Shown: piece by piece, positions 1-10,436 of the stretch | Numbering within the stretch: the stretch's first letter is position 1 | Layout of the letters: every line of letters begins with the position of its first letter | Source: Bipolaris cookei | Lineage: Eukaryota > Ascomycota > Dothideomycetes > Pleosporales > Pleosporaceae | Length of the DNA: 64,000 nt | Direction: 5' to 3' | Assembly (NCBI GenBank): GCA_002286855.1 | Contig: NRSV01000005.1 | Coordinates: forward strand, 62,001-126,000 | Program-made: the position numbers and the translations under genes | The notes under the pieces: generated by a model | Database searches by the model: none | Told to the model about the DNA's origin: nothing | What the model saw: only the letters and a program-made list of their open reading frames with translations

Positions 1-437
1 TGGGACATCGTTGTTGGGGTAGAGGGGTTATTGGTGAGGCCTGGGCAACGCGTGAATAATGGGACAGTAGAGTTACTCCTTTGCTATTTGCTTCATCTAA
101 ACTTCGAACCTGCGTAATTACAGCTTAATTTCGAGTTTCAAGCAGGCTTATGAATGGCTCACAAAACTGCAGCCAGGCGAGGCAATGGGCGCTTGCCCAT
201 GCACGCCTGGCCAATGGGCGGGCTGCTTGTGCCGCGCGCACTGGACATCTGCACTTCAGCCTGCCTGCTGCTAGCGGGCAAGCGGGTGCTGTGCAGGCCA
301 CAAGGCTGAGCAGCAGCAAACGCTACTGCCAGGCTGTGAGACTGCCAGACCACCACTTCACAGACACCCTCTTTCTCTCTGCAAGCAGCTCTCTACGACA
401 GCCCTCCACGTACGTACCTCCCTTCTGACAGCCGCAA
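1..437. other. Gene-free start of window with a GC-rich hairpin
   Basis: No convincing gene. A strong imperfect hairpin lies at 172-211: outer arms GCCAGGCG (172-179) and CGCCTGGC (204-211), and an inner stem ATGGGC/GCCCAT. Overlapping short ORFs here have no recognisable family and look like by-products of high GC. Confidence 0.4.
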
Positions 438-800
438 ATGCCGCGCCAGCTGCGCCGCGACGATCACACAGTGAGATGGGTATGCGCGCTGCCAGTCGAG
501 CTGGCGGCGGTGTAGGCGATGCTCGATGAAGAGCACCAGGATCTCGACCGCGACCTGGCTGACGACAACGAGAACTTGTACACCCTGGCGTCGATAGGCG
601 GACACAACGTTGTGATTGTATGTCTGCTCGCCGGCCGCATTGACAACAACTCGGCGGCGGCCGTGGTGACGCAACATTCAAGGCGGTCCGGTTTGGCTAA
701 TAGTGGGTGTCGGCAGAGGCGTACCCAGTGCTGAAGCAGACATCCGGCTTGCAAAGCGCCATAGTGGCCTGCAGAACCATGTTACAGGGCCCTGAAAACA
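438..800 (+). pseudogene. Relic of nucleoside-phosphorylase-like domain of a fungal NLR
   Basis: The translation from ATG 438 (WVCALPVEL, then MLDEEHQDL, HNVVIVCLLAG, NSAAAVVT) matches the N-terminal PNP/UDP-phosphorylase-like domain found at the front of many fungal NACHT/ankyrin proteins. That domain is thought to act as a sensor or effector module of NLR-type receptors. Here it is dead: an in-frame TAG follows the ELAAV stretch (near position 515; probably an old CAG), and the reading frame shifts near 690, after which VGVGRGVPSAEADIRLAK continues in another frame. Nothing of a NACHT or repeat region follows. I call it a degraded fragment; family assignment is from motif recall. Confidence 0.6.
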
Positions 801-1008
801 GTAGCGAAATACTCAAAAATGGGAACCGCAAACTGTGATCCATATTGCGCATGTACTATAGCCAATCTCTAGGCACTATCTTTGGTTCATAGGGAGCTGC
901 TTGAATGAATTGACTGAGCCTGGATTCTAGGTAGTATAGTCATGATCTCTCAGCAGCCATCGCAGCTACTAGCACGGGCAAGGGCAAGACGAGCCGCGAA
1001 CTCTCTAT

Positions 1009-1179
1009 GGGAAATTGACGAAGCTGTGCCGAGAACACGACACAGATATCTACTTTATAGCCCATCGTAATGGCCGCTTCAACGGCTTTGTATCTAAAAA
1101 TGAAACAGGTCAGCCCTGGCTCCCGCTAGATCAAGACTCACTTATAAGCTTCCCGTTATTAGCAGCTATCAAGGTCTAA
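1009..1179 (+). pseudogene. Possible MADS-box-like ORF remnant
   Basis: Open frame of 56 codons with no start codon. It contains a pattern like fungal short MADS/SRF-like proteins: LCREHDTDIYFIAHRNGRF, then a W-x-P stretch and a final hydrophobic segment. A related frame upstream (GKGKTSREL) is one base out of register, so a frameshift or an undetected intron is possible. No neighbour supports a function. The assignment is tentative; it may be an unrelated short ORF. Confidence 0.3.
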
Positions 1180-1774
1180 ATCGATTCAAGGACGGAGCAG
1201 GTGCCCCGCCGGCGATAAAGTCGCCGTTGAATTTCCTTCGAGCTCGTTGTGGACGAGCTCAGCACACCTCTTACAAACTGGGTTGTGGAGCGCCATGTAG
1301 CCTCAGCCCGTTGGCAAACCTGAGTTGTACCATAGACAAAGCTGCATCTGGCGACTTATCTCCGTCAAAGCAGTAGTGAGGCATAATTTTAGAATCTACA
1401 TCTAGCAGTCTAATGAGCAATGAAATACAAAGCAGTCATTGATACTCTCATTCTCGCTACATTAGCTGAAATGTCCAGCCTTCTTCGGTGATGCGACGCT
1501 AGACCACCATAGGCTTAGTGTCGATGAGTGAGAACTTAGAAGATGAATGATCATTCTCACCACATCATAACAACCTCGACGGCAATAAGCTTCAACGCGT
1601 CGTTCATGGTGATGTTATCCTTACATTCCGCAAAACATGTAACTTACCTTAACATAGCTTCACGGCATCAGAGTCAAAGGTGCCTAAAAAGCATTCAAGC
1701 CAGCAATGAGTGAGATCACTGAAGTGTGTATACCCATCGTCCGTCAAGTCTTACTCATATCAGCTACAGCACCA
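1180..1774. other. Intergenic, nothing recognised
   Basis: No supported gene or repeat. The 81-aa plus-strand frame at 1706-1951 is antisense to exon 3 of the neighbouring minus-strand gene and is treated as a shadow. Confidence 0.4.
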
Positions 1775-2406
1775 CTAGCCTTCCCAAGTCACACGTGCTC
1801 TCTTTTTCCTGCATCTCATAAAGTCCAAAAGCTGATGTCCGTCGTCACTTTCCTCCTTCACTCTCTTAAGAATGCTTCTTTGTCGATATCTCTGCATCTG
1901 ATCCTTTGTTTTGCCGACATCGTTTCTCAAGTCATTTTTCAGCTCTTCTAGGCATTTTATGACGTATTTGATGCTGTTCGCCGTCTCCTCCACGCCTTTC
2001 TTTAATTGGGTGAGGTGTGAGTCGACCTGAGTGACTGTCAACAGCACCCTCTCTATCGCAACACACTCGGTCAATAAGGGCCTAGGACTGTTCGAGAAGA
2101 CATACCAAGCTCATGATATGGGGATGAATCCGCTGTACGACGTGGCTGGCCTCTCATAAGCCCTTTATCCATTCTGTCGTCCTGGGCATTCTTTTTGCAT
2201 TCTGGTGCTGACTGCGAAGAGTGAGAAGCTAATTGAACAGAATGCTGGCTGTTCTCTATCTCAGCCGCTCCAGTTGGCTCGTCGGAATCATTTGCAGTGA
2301 ACTAGTTAGTTAGTATGCTCAGCAATAGATTGCATCAGTCTAGCATCGATATACACACCATGTCTTGGTATAGCGTCGGATCTTCGACGGTATCTTGAGA
2401 ACCCAT
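1775..2406 (-). CDS. Hypothetical coiled-coil protein, 3 exons (173 aa)
   Basis: Deduced CDS complement(join(1775..2052,2106..2301,2359..2406)). Introns 2302-2358 (57 nt) and 2053-2105 (53 nt) have GT-AG ends and both preserve the frame. The protein begins MGSQDTVEDP, has a polar low-complexity middle rich in Ser, Gln and Asp, and ends with a heptad-rich stretch (roughly residues 83-165: ERVLLTVTQVDSHLTQL onward) followed by a basic tail (RCRKKRARV). No known domain. The start is the only ATG giving a continuous spliced frame. The ORF without splicing begins at a TTG and is not used. Function unknown; a small coiled-coil or scaffold protein is inference only. Confidence 0.5.
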
Positions 2407-3356
2407 CTTGAGGAGGCAGAGGCGTTTATAGGGTTTTAAAGGGAGGATGTTCTAGGAAGTAGAGGAGTGATTCATCTCAGAGACTCAAGGCAAGAAACCC
2501 CTTTATATTACGCTTTTTACTGCTCAGGTGATGTCTAGCATTATCTGCACCCCAGGGTTTCGGTTTCAGAGAAGTAATGGACATGTTACCTTGCTTGCCC
2601 GCTCGTGTACGGCCTGCGATAGCGCACGGTACTCAGTGCTGTGCAGCGTCAGTCCCTCTCCCTCTCATGGATAAAATCCATGCAGCACTGCCGAATCCCT
2701 TGTACTTATGGTTTCCTCCGTGTTGGTTTCCTACCGCTTTGTAAGCCTGAACCCTTATTAATTGCTTCATGGACTATGAAGACTTCACCAATTGGTGACT
2801 GCTGTGTCCTTGCGTATAGAAAATTGTACAGGCTTATCCGACGTTGGAAAGTATGCCACTCAAGCAATCAGCCATATCAATTCCCTTCTGCAGCAGTCAA
2901 TGGACAGCGCTAGCTACGCCACTACCGGGCATCATGATGCCGTCGGCGCTCCAGTTTGGCAATAGGGAACCCGGTAACATTCCTGGTTCGCTGTACCCCC
3001 TGGCATTGCAGGAGCAGTGGTTTCCAAATTTTATCAAAGCTCATAGGAAACGCGGCCAACCTAGCTACGGGTTTATGCGGCGTTACTATATGCGGCTTCA
3101 AGGGGAAGCTGTCTTCCCAGAGGGTGGGGTGGAGTCAGGCGCAACGCAGGTGAGGCACCGCAGTACACTGCACAGCCTTTCTCGTTCTTTCACTCCTATG
3201 AACAATCATACCAGGTAGCCCTGAGACATCAGTTATGCCTCGTTCATGCGATACGCCTGTTGGTGCCAGGCCTCGAACGCTAGCAGTAAACATGCTCGGC
3301 AAGTGAGGCATATCGATCCCCGAATCTAGTATATAGGTAGTTGTCTCCCCATACAG
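2407..3356. other. Possible decayed gene, not resolved
   Basis: Overlapping plus-strand frames (2667 onward, 2844-3218 and 2956-3153) each hold protein-like stretches, for example KYATQAISHINSLLQQS and FGNREPGNIPGSLYPLALQ, but they are separated by stops and no consistent splice model joins them. This may be a decayed gene. I could not name a family. Confidence 0.3.
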
Positions 3357-4348
3357 ATGCTGCACAGATCCTCTTTGTTCGATATGGATTCGTTCCTTAT
3401 CAGTTTTACTTCTTGCTTTTCTATTGGGCTGCTGCTGAGCGTGGTGCTCATATATAGCGATGTCCAGCCTCACAAACCGAACAGGATAGACGAGAGGTTA
3501 GGGTACCCCTACTTCTGGGAGAGAATTCTGTCTGCCCTCCTCGGCACCTGTCAAGCAGGTCTGTCAATAGCTGGTATGACTGCAATTGGGTTCGCGCTTC
3601 GCTCGAAAGGCGAGATGTATTGGGTCGACATAGCTATACGATGCAACCTCCAGCTTCTCGCCGGCACAAATGTAAGAAAATCCTAGTAAACTATTCGAAC
3701 TTGCTAACCTGTGGCATAATCAGCTTGCCCGGATCCTACGTGTTTTGATGTTTCCCCGCTGGGCCGTATGGTTGGCATACATGGGTACCATCTTGACGGC
3801 GCCGAGTATCGTTTATCCTCTGAGGTAAGAGATGCGACTTCAACTTTCCTATTCTTCTGAGCAAGGCAGGAGCAGCAATACTTACTCTGCTTACGACTCT
3901 GAACCACTTTATCTCCTTGCGGTAGCATCACTCCTATCCTCAGCGATTTCACGTGGTCGGCTAGAAGATCATGAGAGTTCAGGGTCGGAACAAGATGGCT
4001 CGGGATACAAGCGATTGCTAACCGTTTTCATCATCACAAACGCAATTGCGGGGTCATGCCAGTTGTGTGGAGCCATCGTCATTTACAGTGTATCGCTCGC
4101 TGAGAGTGAGATGGAAACTAGCGTATGCCAAGGAATTTATCTACTAGTAGGTCTTGGTCATTGCCGTTGCGCAAACTGACCGCGGACAGGCTTGTACAGT
4201 GTCACAGTTGCTGTGTCCTCTTGCTTTCTGCTTAGCTGCAGTTAAGCGCCGAATCATTGAACCTCTGAAAGTTCTAACGCGTAGAGTACAATCCACAAAC
4301 ACAGGTGATGGTAATATTGAAGGTGCAATGAGATTGGACAGCCTATAG
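3357..4348 (+). CDS. Multi-pass membrane protein, 4 exons (283 aa)
   Basis: Deduced CDS join(3357..3671,3724..3824,3870..4146,4190..4348); introns of 52, 45 and 43 nt with GT-AG ends, all keeping the frame. About six hydrophobic segments can be seen: SFLISFTSCFSIGLLLSVV near residues 12-30, ILSALLGTCQAGLSIAG near 58-75, WAVWLAYMGTILTAPSIVY in exon 2, LYLLAVASLLSSAI and LLTVFIITNAIAG in exon 3, and a last one in exon 4 followed by KRR. A long acidic/polar loop (ESSGSEQDGSG) separates two of them. No family recognised. The last exon could use another frame or continue toward the ORF at 4398-4700. Location in a membrane is inferred from hydrophobicity only. Confidence 0.55.
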
Positions 4349-5618
4349 AACGTCGCAAATTTCGCACGAAGATAGGCGCAGGAGCTTAAGAAGGCTTTTG
4401 CAGTCGACCTGGCCGAGTGATATAAATTTAGACTTGATCTCAGCGTGGTTCCTTTTTGAAATCGGTGACAGGCTGAGAAAACGCTCAGAAATGGAAGGGG
4501 AGAGGGAGGAGGAGCGGTTGGCAGAGGTCACACCGAGCTTTGACGGAAGAGCACTACAAGACCTATCACGTCAGCGTAATTCAATATGGAGCCAACAATC
4601 ATCCTTGGGACCTGCAAATCTCATGCGCCTTGCAGCAAGGGTGGCGATGTTGCATGACGTCGGAACAGCTTCGTGCATAAACTTCACACTACTCAAATGA
4701 AGAGACTCCATCACTCACTGACCATAGTGTTAAGACATTCACGTCGATGACGGCTGTCTGCCTTATGGATCAGCCTCGCCGAGCCTTTCATTCGACCAAG
4801 AAACACCATCGCAAACTGCGCATTAACATCGACCGGCACGAGCGGAGCAGCTTGATGTGATAATGCGGTTGGACGCTGGTATCCAGACCTTATAGATGTT
4901 TGTCCCTTCAGTTCCTATCAGCCATCCCCATAAGCGCTTTGTCGAACCTCCTCAGACCTTGTCAGGTGTATCGAAAGGGACCAGCCCTTCAACACGTGGG
5001 GCGACAGTGGACGAGGCTGTCGTAGTAGCACCAATGGTAGCATACCGGGTGTTTGTGAGGTAGTTCGCGTGAGAGATGATGCCGTTCAGCTCGAGGGCAC
5101 GTCGATGCGGGACGTTGCAGAGATTGTCGGATGGGGATAGGCTAGCCAGGAAGCCCGTCGATGGCCTTGTGTGTGCGTGATGTAGCTGTGATACTGAATG
5201 GGGTGTCTGGGCTCCGTTGTCGCGTCTTGCGTTGCTGTGCTGTGGCTAGATGGCTGCCGCTGTATCTGGTGGACGTGTCATGTTAAGTAGCTTGCTCGCA
5301 AATTTTGCTGTCTATGCCAGCCAGGGCCGCAACAGCGGTTTTACAGATTCCAAACCGACGCGGTGGGATGTGCAATAGCCTGTAGAGACCGTTGCGGCCA
5401 TTGGCGGGTGGATTTCCATCTAAAAATTGATTTCTCGCTGTTTTTCGTGTTTTCGTTATCGAAGATGCTCGAGCAGTGCCAAGCCTCTATTCTCGCTTAG
5501 TCATCGATTTAAATTTGCGCAAATTACTTGATTTCAATCCTTAGCAACGTCTGTTAACCGCAACGCCCCCACCTATCCCGAAATTACTTAAGGTAGCTTG
5601 ATACACCCCGAAGTTCAC
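4349..5618. other. Intergenic; one unplaced ORF
   Basis: The plus-strand frame at 4398-4700 (100 codons, charged, with MEGEREEERLAEV) may be a 3' exon of the membrane gene upstream, but I found no splice junction that joins it. From 4700 to 5618 I see no gene or clear repeat. Confidence 0.35.
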
Positions 5619-6275
5619 ATGATCGTTCGTCCGGTCCGTGTTCTGCAAGCCACGAGGATGATCTCTACGCTTGTTGGGCAGAGTGGTCGCGAGTATAACC
5701 TCCAAAAAGTGCTCCAACGGCACCCTAAGAAGCCCGAACTTAGCGTTTGCCTTGCGTTGTGAGTTCCGCAACTCCCGCGTATCTATCAAAGTGGGTGAAA
5801 TTGACCGCTTTTTCCCAGCTGTGACAAGACACCCTACGTCGTGAAGCCCGTCTCAGAGTCCATCTTGGAGCATCTGCAGGAATTTCGAGCCGAGTTTGAA
5901 GGTCATCCCCGTCTTCGCATTCATGTAGACAAGATCGAAAAGGAGAACATTCTCGTTTACGAATACTTCAAATCAGATTTGCTCGCATTAGTAGAGAATT
6001 ACCCTCCTCTTCCATTGACAGCGAGGAAAAAGATATTGAATGAGATCGGAAACACACTTGCTGAAATGCATAAGAAAAATTGGATTCACCTGGGTGCAAA
6101 ACTACCTGTATAGCCTAGCTTCGACAAAAGTTTTACTAATTTGTCTATAGACGTGAAACCGGACAATATCTTCCTCAATTGGTACGTGGACAGCTTCGGG
6201 AAAAGCCAAGAAAGCGGCTTCGCTGATGCTGAATCCGACGCCATCACCATTAAAGTGACCATAGCTGAAGACTAG
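5619..6275 (+). pseudogene. Truncated protein-kinase-like gene
   Basis: Spliced frame join(5619..5758,5819..6093,6151..6275), introns 60 and 57 nt (the second has a TTACTAAT branch site). The 179-aa product carries the N-lobe pattern of fungal kinase-like proteins (GQSGREYNLQKVLQRH, then TPYVVKP with the likely ATP-binding Lys, then LVYEYFKSDL) and the catalytic loop HLDVKPDN. It stops about 35 residues later, so the DFG segment and most of the C-lobe are absent. The last part of exon 3 (after about 6195) is antisense to the C-terminus of the zinc-finger gene on the other strand and shows no kinase similarity, so the gene was cut there. It is almost certainly inactive as a kinase. Confidence 0.65.
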
Positions 6276-7211
6276 TGCAGACAGCGGGTTTTCGAGCTTT
6301 CCGAGATGTTTGGAGTGTATCAGAGAATTCTCAAGAATGCAAGACGTCGTATGAGACTTGCCGCTTCCCTGGACACCGCAAAGGAATATAGAAAACGGGA
6401 TGTTTGTATTTAGGAAGAGCTTAGATCTGGTGTCATTTGCTTCATCATGCAGCCCCATGAGCCCATATTGTGGGAGAACATGTTGGATATCCCGGAGAAT
6501 AAAATTCGCGCTCACCAAAGGTGCGTGCCGAATCTGGGTAGTCCACTCATTGGTTTGGTAGTCTTCAGTGTCATCGAATTCACTATCGTTCGATATGAGA
6601 AAGCCTGTGGCATCTAAATCGTATTCGCTCCAATCAACTATAGGGGCCCTAAATGATATGGTACTAGAAGAATCGTAATTTGCATTACTAGGAGTCGGGA
6701 GCTCGTGTTCAACCGTCGCTGGACTTCGAGCAGGAACTGACTGAGAACCGAACGATATGTCTGAGAAGGCCGATTGAGGCTTCAGTGCTCCAATCCTGGT
6801 TACGCTCTCACTCGGTTGTGAGCGCAGAGCGTTCATGTCTTTGAAGGACTTTGCATGGACAGGTGAGCCTCGCAGATGTTGTGCAAGAGCTTCCTCGCTA
6901 CCGAACGACCTATTGCAATCTTTGCAGCTGAAGGACTTTGCATGGACAGGTGAGCCTCGCAGATGTTGTGCAAGAGCTTCCTCGCTACCGAACGACCTAT
7001 TGCAATCTTTGCAGCTGAAGGACTTTGTGTGGGCAGGTGAGCCTCGCAGATGTTGTGCAAGAGCTTCCTCGCTACCGAACGACCGATTGCAATCTTTGCA
7101 GCTGAAGGACATTGTGTGGGCAGGTGAGTCGCGTTTGTGTTGTTGTAGAGCGGCGGGGTTGCGGAAAGAGCGACCACACAGCGGACAAATGGACGTCATC
7201 ACTGTTAACAT
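6102..7211 (-). CDS. C2H2 zinc-finger / P-loop protein, C-terminally truncated
   Basis: Uninterrupted 369-codon frame from ATG 7211. Residues 9-30 form one C2H2-like finger (CPLCGRSFRNP..HKRDSPAH, C-x2-C-x12-H-x5-H), followed by three nearly identical 29-residue fingers around CKDCNRSFGSEEALAQHL. A low-complexity linker leads to an NTPase-like part with Walker A GVQGSGKSHTT near residue 277. In the fungal family I recall, this Walker A region is followed by a long NTPase domain; here similarity ends near SEAAFLA (about 6210). The rest is antisense to the kinase fragment. So the real gene has lost its 3' half and the end at 6102 is fortuitous. A role in nucleic-acid binding is family inference. 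Confidence 0.65.
   Translation of the reverse strand: MLTVMTSICPLCGRSFRNPAALQQHKRDSPAHTMSFSCKDCNRSFGSEEALAQHLRGSPAHTKSFSCKDCNRSFGSEEALAQHLRGSPVHAKSFSCKDCNRSFGSEEALAQHLRGSPVHAKSFKDMNALRSQPSESVTRIGALKPQSAFSDISFGSQSVPARSPATVEHELPTPSNANYDSSSTISFRAPIVDWSEYDLDATGFLISNDSEFDDTEDYQTNEWTTQIRHAPLVSANFILRDIQHVLPQYGLMGLHDEANDTRSKLFLNTNIPFSIFLCGVQGSGKSHTTSCILENSLIHSKHLGKLENPLSALVFSYGHFNGDGVGFSISEAAFLAFPEAVHVPIEEDIVRFHVYRQISKTFVEARLYR
6840..7110. repeat. Three 87-bp tandem units within zinc-finger exon
   Basis: Three near-identical 87-bp direct repeats, each 29 codons, encode three copies of the same C2H2 finger on the minus strand. Units differ by only a few bases (for example GCATGGACA versus GTGTGGGCA), so the expansion is recent or kept uniform by conversion. 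Confidence 0.85.
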
Positions 7212-7843
7212 AAATTATGTACGTATCGTACAAGAGAGAACGATGGAGCAATAATGCTCAGACCAGGTGCAATTGTACCTAATAGCGGTGGCGCAGCAAC
7301 CTGAAGTTGGTTAAAACACTCCCGACCCTCCCATTGAAAAGCAACGAATACACGCGCTTATGCTATACCGTGTCGCGGTTTCTTGCATCTCATCCGTCAA
7401 TGCTCCCTCGTAATGGCGTGATAAGTCGGCTCATTCTAAACTTTACCGTAATATTCCGACAAAAGCCGGTCTGATTGCTGTCACAGTCTGGCCCGGCGAT
7501 TCAATGTAAGATTACCCCGCATTTAACCCTATTTTGCCACAATGCCAACCGCCACTTCTGCAAACAAAGATATAGAGACATGTCTGTTTACGCAAAAAGC
7601 ATGTTTAAGATTGTTTGCAACAAGATTCATTGACCAGATAGCAACGCCATCTCAAGACATCTACTTTACCAAGTTTCTAGTAGGAATTTGTGAGGTTGGG
7701 TGGCGCGATCGCGAGTATGTACGGCGCGGCTCTGCGTGGTATAGGAGACGCTGTACATCGGTTGCAGCGGTTATCGTTGCTGTGCTGCGTAAGCAAGCGG
7801 GGTAAGACCTGTCGTGCGCCCTGAAAACCAAGTTCCAGTACAC
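7212..7843. other. Intergenic between zinc-finger gene and transposon
   Basis: No supported gene. An 87-codon plus frame (7542-7805) has no recognisable features and overlaps antisense frames equally long. Confidence 0.4.
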
Positions 7844-7845
7844 TA

Positions 7846-7941
7846 CTCGGGCCCAACGGCTGCTGTAGCAGAATTTCAATGAAATTGCCCGTGCTCCGCA
7901 CGGGCCTATCACCTCAACGATAATATCACCTCAATGATAAC
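7846..7941. repeat. Left 96-bp terminal inverted repeat of copy 1
   Basis: Perfect partner of the right end. It holds nested palindromes: an 8-bp stem GCCCGTGC/GCACGGGC, the palindrome AATTTCA-A-TGAAATT, and a direct repeat of ATCACCTCAA. These may be transposase-binding or fold-back structures; that role is inference. Confidence 0.9.
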
Positions 7942-8016
7942 ACGTAGCTTAAAGTACATACATCTACCATAACAACGTATAATTAAATAAACTTAACAAC
8001 GCATATCATTTTCACT

Positions 8017-10317
8017 ATGACTAAGGTTAATAAGAGAACGTCTATATATAAAGAAGAGATGGTGGCGTTGCAAAAGCACGCCGAAGCGTTACGCCTACTC
8101 CATCGACCTAACATTAAAAGCTATGCAACTACCCACAACTTACCATATCAGCGCCTGCGACGCGCCTATCTTGGACTTCCGAATCGCTGTAATCGCGCTA
8201 AGCCACCTGATTTGTACCGCCTTAACGAGTCTCAAGATTTCGCTCTTGAGCGGTATCTTGATGCTATCGACAATATTGGCTTTGGTATTCATCGTGGACT
8301 AGTTGAGCAGCAGGCAAACTCACTCCTTGAGGATGCTTATACAGGCCTAGATGAAGTTGCGCCTAAGGTTGGCAAGCTTTGGGCACGACGATGGCTCGCA
8401 AGGCACCCGAAATATAGACGTGTAAAGGCAAAGTCAATTGAGGTACAGCGTAAGCTTGCTCAGGAGCCAGTAGCACTCCTTGACTGGTATACTAGGCTCA
8501 AAGACCTTATCGAAGAGCGCGGTATCTTGCCTGAAGATATATATAATATGGATGAGACAGGCTGCCGCATTGGTGTTGCAAAAGAGCAGTACTTATACAC
8601 CAAAAACGGACGTACGGTCTTTATCCACAACGCCAACAATCGCGAGCTTATTACTCTTGTTGAGTGTATCCGGGCCACTGGTGAGGTTATTCCACCTCTT
8701 ATTATCGTTAAAGCTGCTACTGTGATGGAGCATTGGATCGTAGATCTACCTGATGGGTATCTTATAGGCGTGTCCGATAGTGGTTATAGTAACGACAAAC
8801 TTGCGTACGCCTGGATCCAACACTTCAACAAGGTGACAAGCCGTAGTTGCCATGGAGCTTGGCGCTTATTGCTAATAGATGGGCATAAATCTCACTATAC
8901 AAAGCAGTTTTGTCAGCTTGCTGAAGACAATAAGATACAGCTCTTTGCCCTCCCACCTCATACAACCCACCTCCTCCAGCCTCTAGATGTGGGTTGCTTT
9001 CAGCCGCTGAAGTGGTATCACGGCAAGACGCTTGAGTACGCCTCTCGTACAGGCTCGCGTGATATCAACAAGGCCGACTTTATGGCTACAATAGAGGAGA
9101 TCCGGTGCTTGACGTTTACAAAATCTACAATCTGCTCAGGTTGGCGCCGTACAGGCATAATGCCGTACAATCCTGACATCGTGTTAGCGCATCTTCGCAC
9201 CCAAGAAGGTTGCTACTCTAGCAATAGTGACCGCTCAGCTACACCACCACTACCGCTTGTACAGCGCGCCGGTACACCTCTTGATATATCGTCGCCGCCT
9301 CGGCTCATCTCATCGCCATCTCGAGCGCCTGTACGACGCTTCCACCGTGTTAAAATCGACCTCGAGACGGCACAGCTGGTGCGGCGGCCTCAACCACAAA
9401 GCGCAACACCGGAACCTGAGAATCCTAAGCTTGGCGATGCTACTTGGCATACACCAAAAACAGTGCGACAGATTGAGCTACAAGAGCCGTTTGTTCGCGC
9501 CGTAATCCAGCAACACCTCCCTCGTCAGGTCGCGGCTGATGTGATCCGTCACCTTCGTGGCGTCTCAGCTCTTGCGCGCAACGCCGAGGGCTTCAAGCGT
9601 GAGCTGCACAAAACTGAGGCTGCTATCCTTGCCAAGGAGGAGCGAAGGCGTCGTAAGAAGCGGGTTGTAGAGAGCAAAGGTGGCGTAATATACGCAGAAG
9701 ACGCGCGGCAGATGGTGCAGCAGCGCCAGGTCAATGACCTTGCTCGTCTTGAGGCGGAGATAGCTACGAAACGACTTCGTGAGGCCACAATTATTTTCAA
9801 TAAATGGAGACGCATCTTCCCCACTATACGGAACTTTGGTCGTAAATATACTAAGCGTATAGCGGGCGGTATCACAACGCAGCGCGATGTTGCGCGCTGG
9901 CAAAACACAAACGCTAATAATAATGACTACGACACTAAGGCCTCAATAAAGTGGGAATGGATACTTCAAGATAGCAGCTCTAAGTATCGTGAGGGCACTA
10001 TAACAACAGATCGTACGCCAGCTATATGGGTAGCGTATAATGTTCGTCAACTTGTCGATCCATATACGAAACTCACGAGCCACCATCTCACTGCAGCTTC
10101 ACCATCTACCACGCTGTCACAGAACCCAGAACGCTTTACTCAGTATACTCAAGAAGACTGCGCAGAATCCACTTCTACAGAATCGTGTATTAATATCGAT
10201 ACTACTATCAAAAAGGCTTACAAAGCTATAGTGGATGACAAAATTAGTGCAAGCAATAGCGACGACAGCGACGATAGCAGCTACTGCAATAGTCCAATCT
10301 CGATAATATCTGACTAG
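8017..10317 (+). CDS. Fot/pogo-type DDE transposase (766 aa)
   Basis: Catalyses cut-and-paste transposition of its own element. The N-terminus (about 60-165) has the helix-turn-helix/CENP-B-like DNA-binding pattern (LNESQDFALERYLDAI; WARRWLARHP). The DDE_1 catalytic core shows D179 in YNMDETG, D288 in LLIDGHKSH and D324 in LLQPLDVGCF: a DD35D triad, all acidic residues present. A basic, Arg/Lys-rich stretch (about residues 540-600) and a low-complexity C-terminus make it longer than Fot1 (about 540 aa). The ORF is intact with no nonsense mutations and its translation is identical to that of copy 2, so both are young. The start is the first ATG, 171 bp inside the left end. Confidence 0.95.
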   Translation: MTKVNKRTSIYKEEMVALQKHAEALRLLHRPNIKSYATTHNLPYQRLRRAYLGLPNRCNRAKPPDLYRLNESQDFALERYLDAIDNIGFGIHRGLVEQQANSLLEDAYTGLDEVAPKVGKLWARRWLARHPKYRRVKAKSIEVQRKLAQEPVALLDWYTRLKDLIEERGILPEDIYNMDETGCRIGVAKEQYLYTKNGRTVFIHNANNRELITLVECIRATGEVIPPLIIVKAATVMEHWIVDLPDGYLIGVSDSGYSNDKLAYAWIQHFNKVTSRSCHGAWRLLLIDGHKSHYTKQFCQLAEDNKIQLFALPPHTTHLLQPLDVGCFQPLKWYHGKTLEYASRTGSRDINKADFMATIEEIRCLTFTKSTICSGWRRTGIMPYNPDIVLAHLRTQEGCYSSNSDRSATPPLPLVQRAGTPLDISSPPRLISSPSRAPVRRFHRVKIDLETAQLVRRPQPQSATPEPENPKLGDATWHTPKTVRQIELQEPFVRAVIQQHLPRQVAADVIRHLRGVSALARNAEGFKRELHKTEAAILAKEERRRRKKRVVESKGGVIYAEDARQMVQQRQVNDLARLEAEIATKRLREATIIFNKWRRIFPTIRNFGRKYTKRIAGGITTQRDVARWQNTNANNNDYDTKASIKWEWILQDSSSKYREGTITTDRTPAIWVAYNVRQLVDPYTKLTSHHLTAASPSTTLSQNPERFTQYTQEDCAESTSTESCINIDTTIKKAYKAIVDDKISASNSDDSDDSSYCNSPISIISD

Positions 10318-10436
10318 GGTGTGCTTTGATAACGTGTCTTTGATTTTTGAAATTATAAAGATTATATTTTTGTATTTACTTAGCTTAAATGTATAATTAA
10401 AATATATCGTTATCATTGAGGTGATATTATCGTTAA

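Noticed and set aside
4398..4700. 100-codon frame as an independent gene
   Set aside because: It opens with TTG, not ATG, and none of the splice sites tried connects it to the upstream membrane gene in frame.
9549..9908. Antisense frames of more than 110 codons in the transposase
   Set aside because: They are shadows of a strong coding frame, and recur in copy 2 only because the copies are identical.
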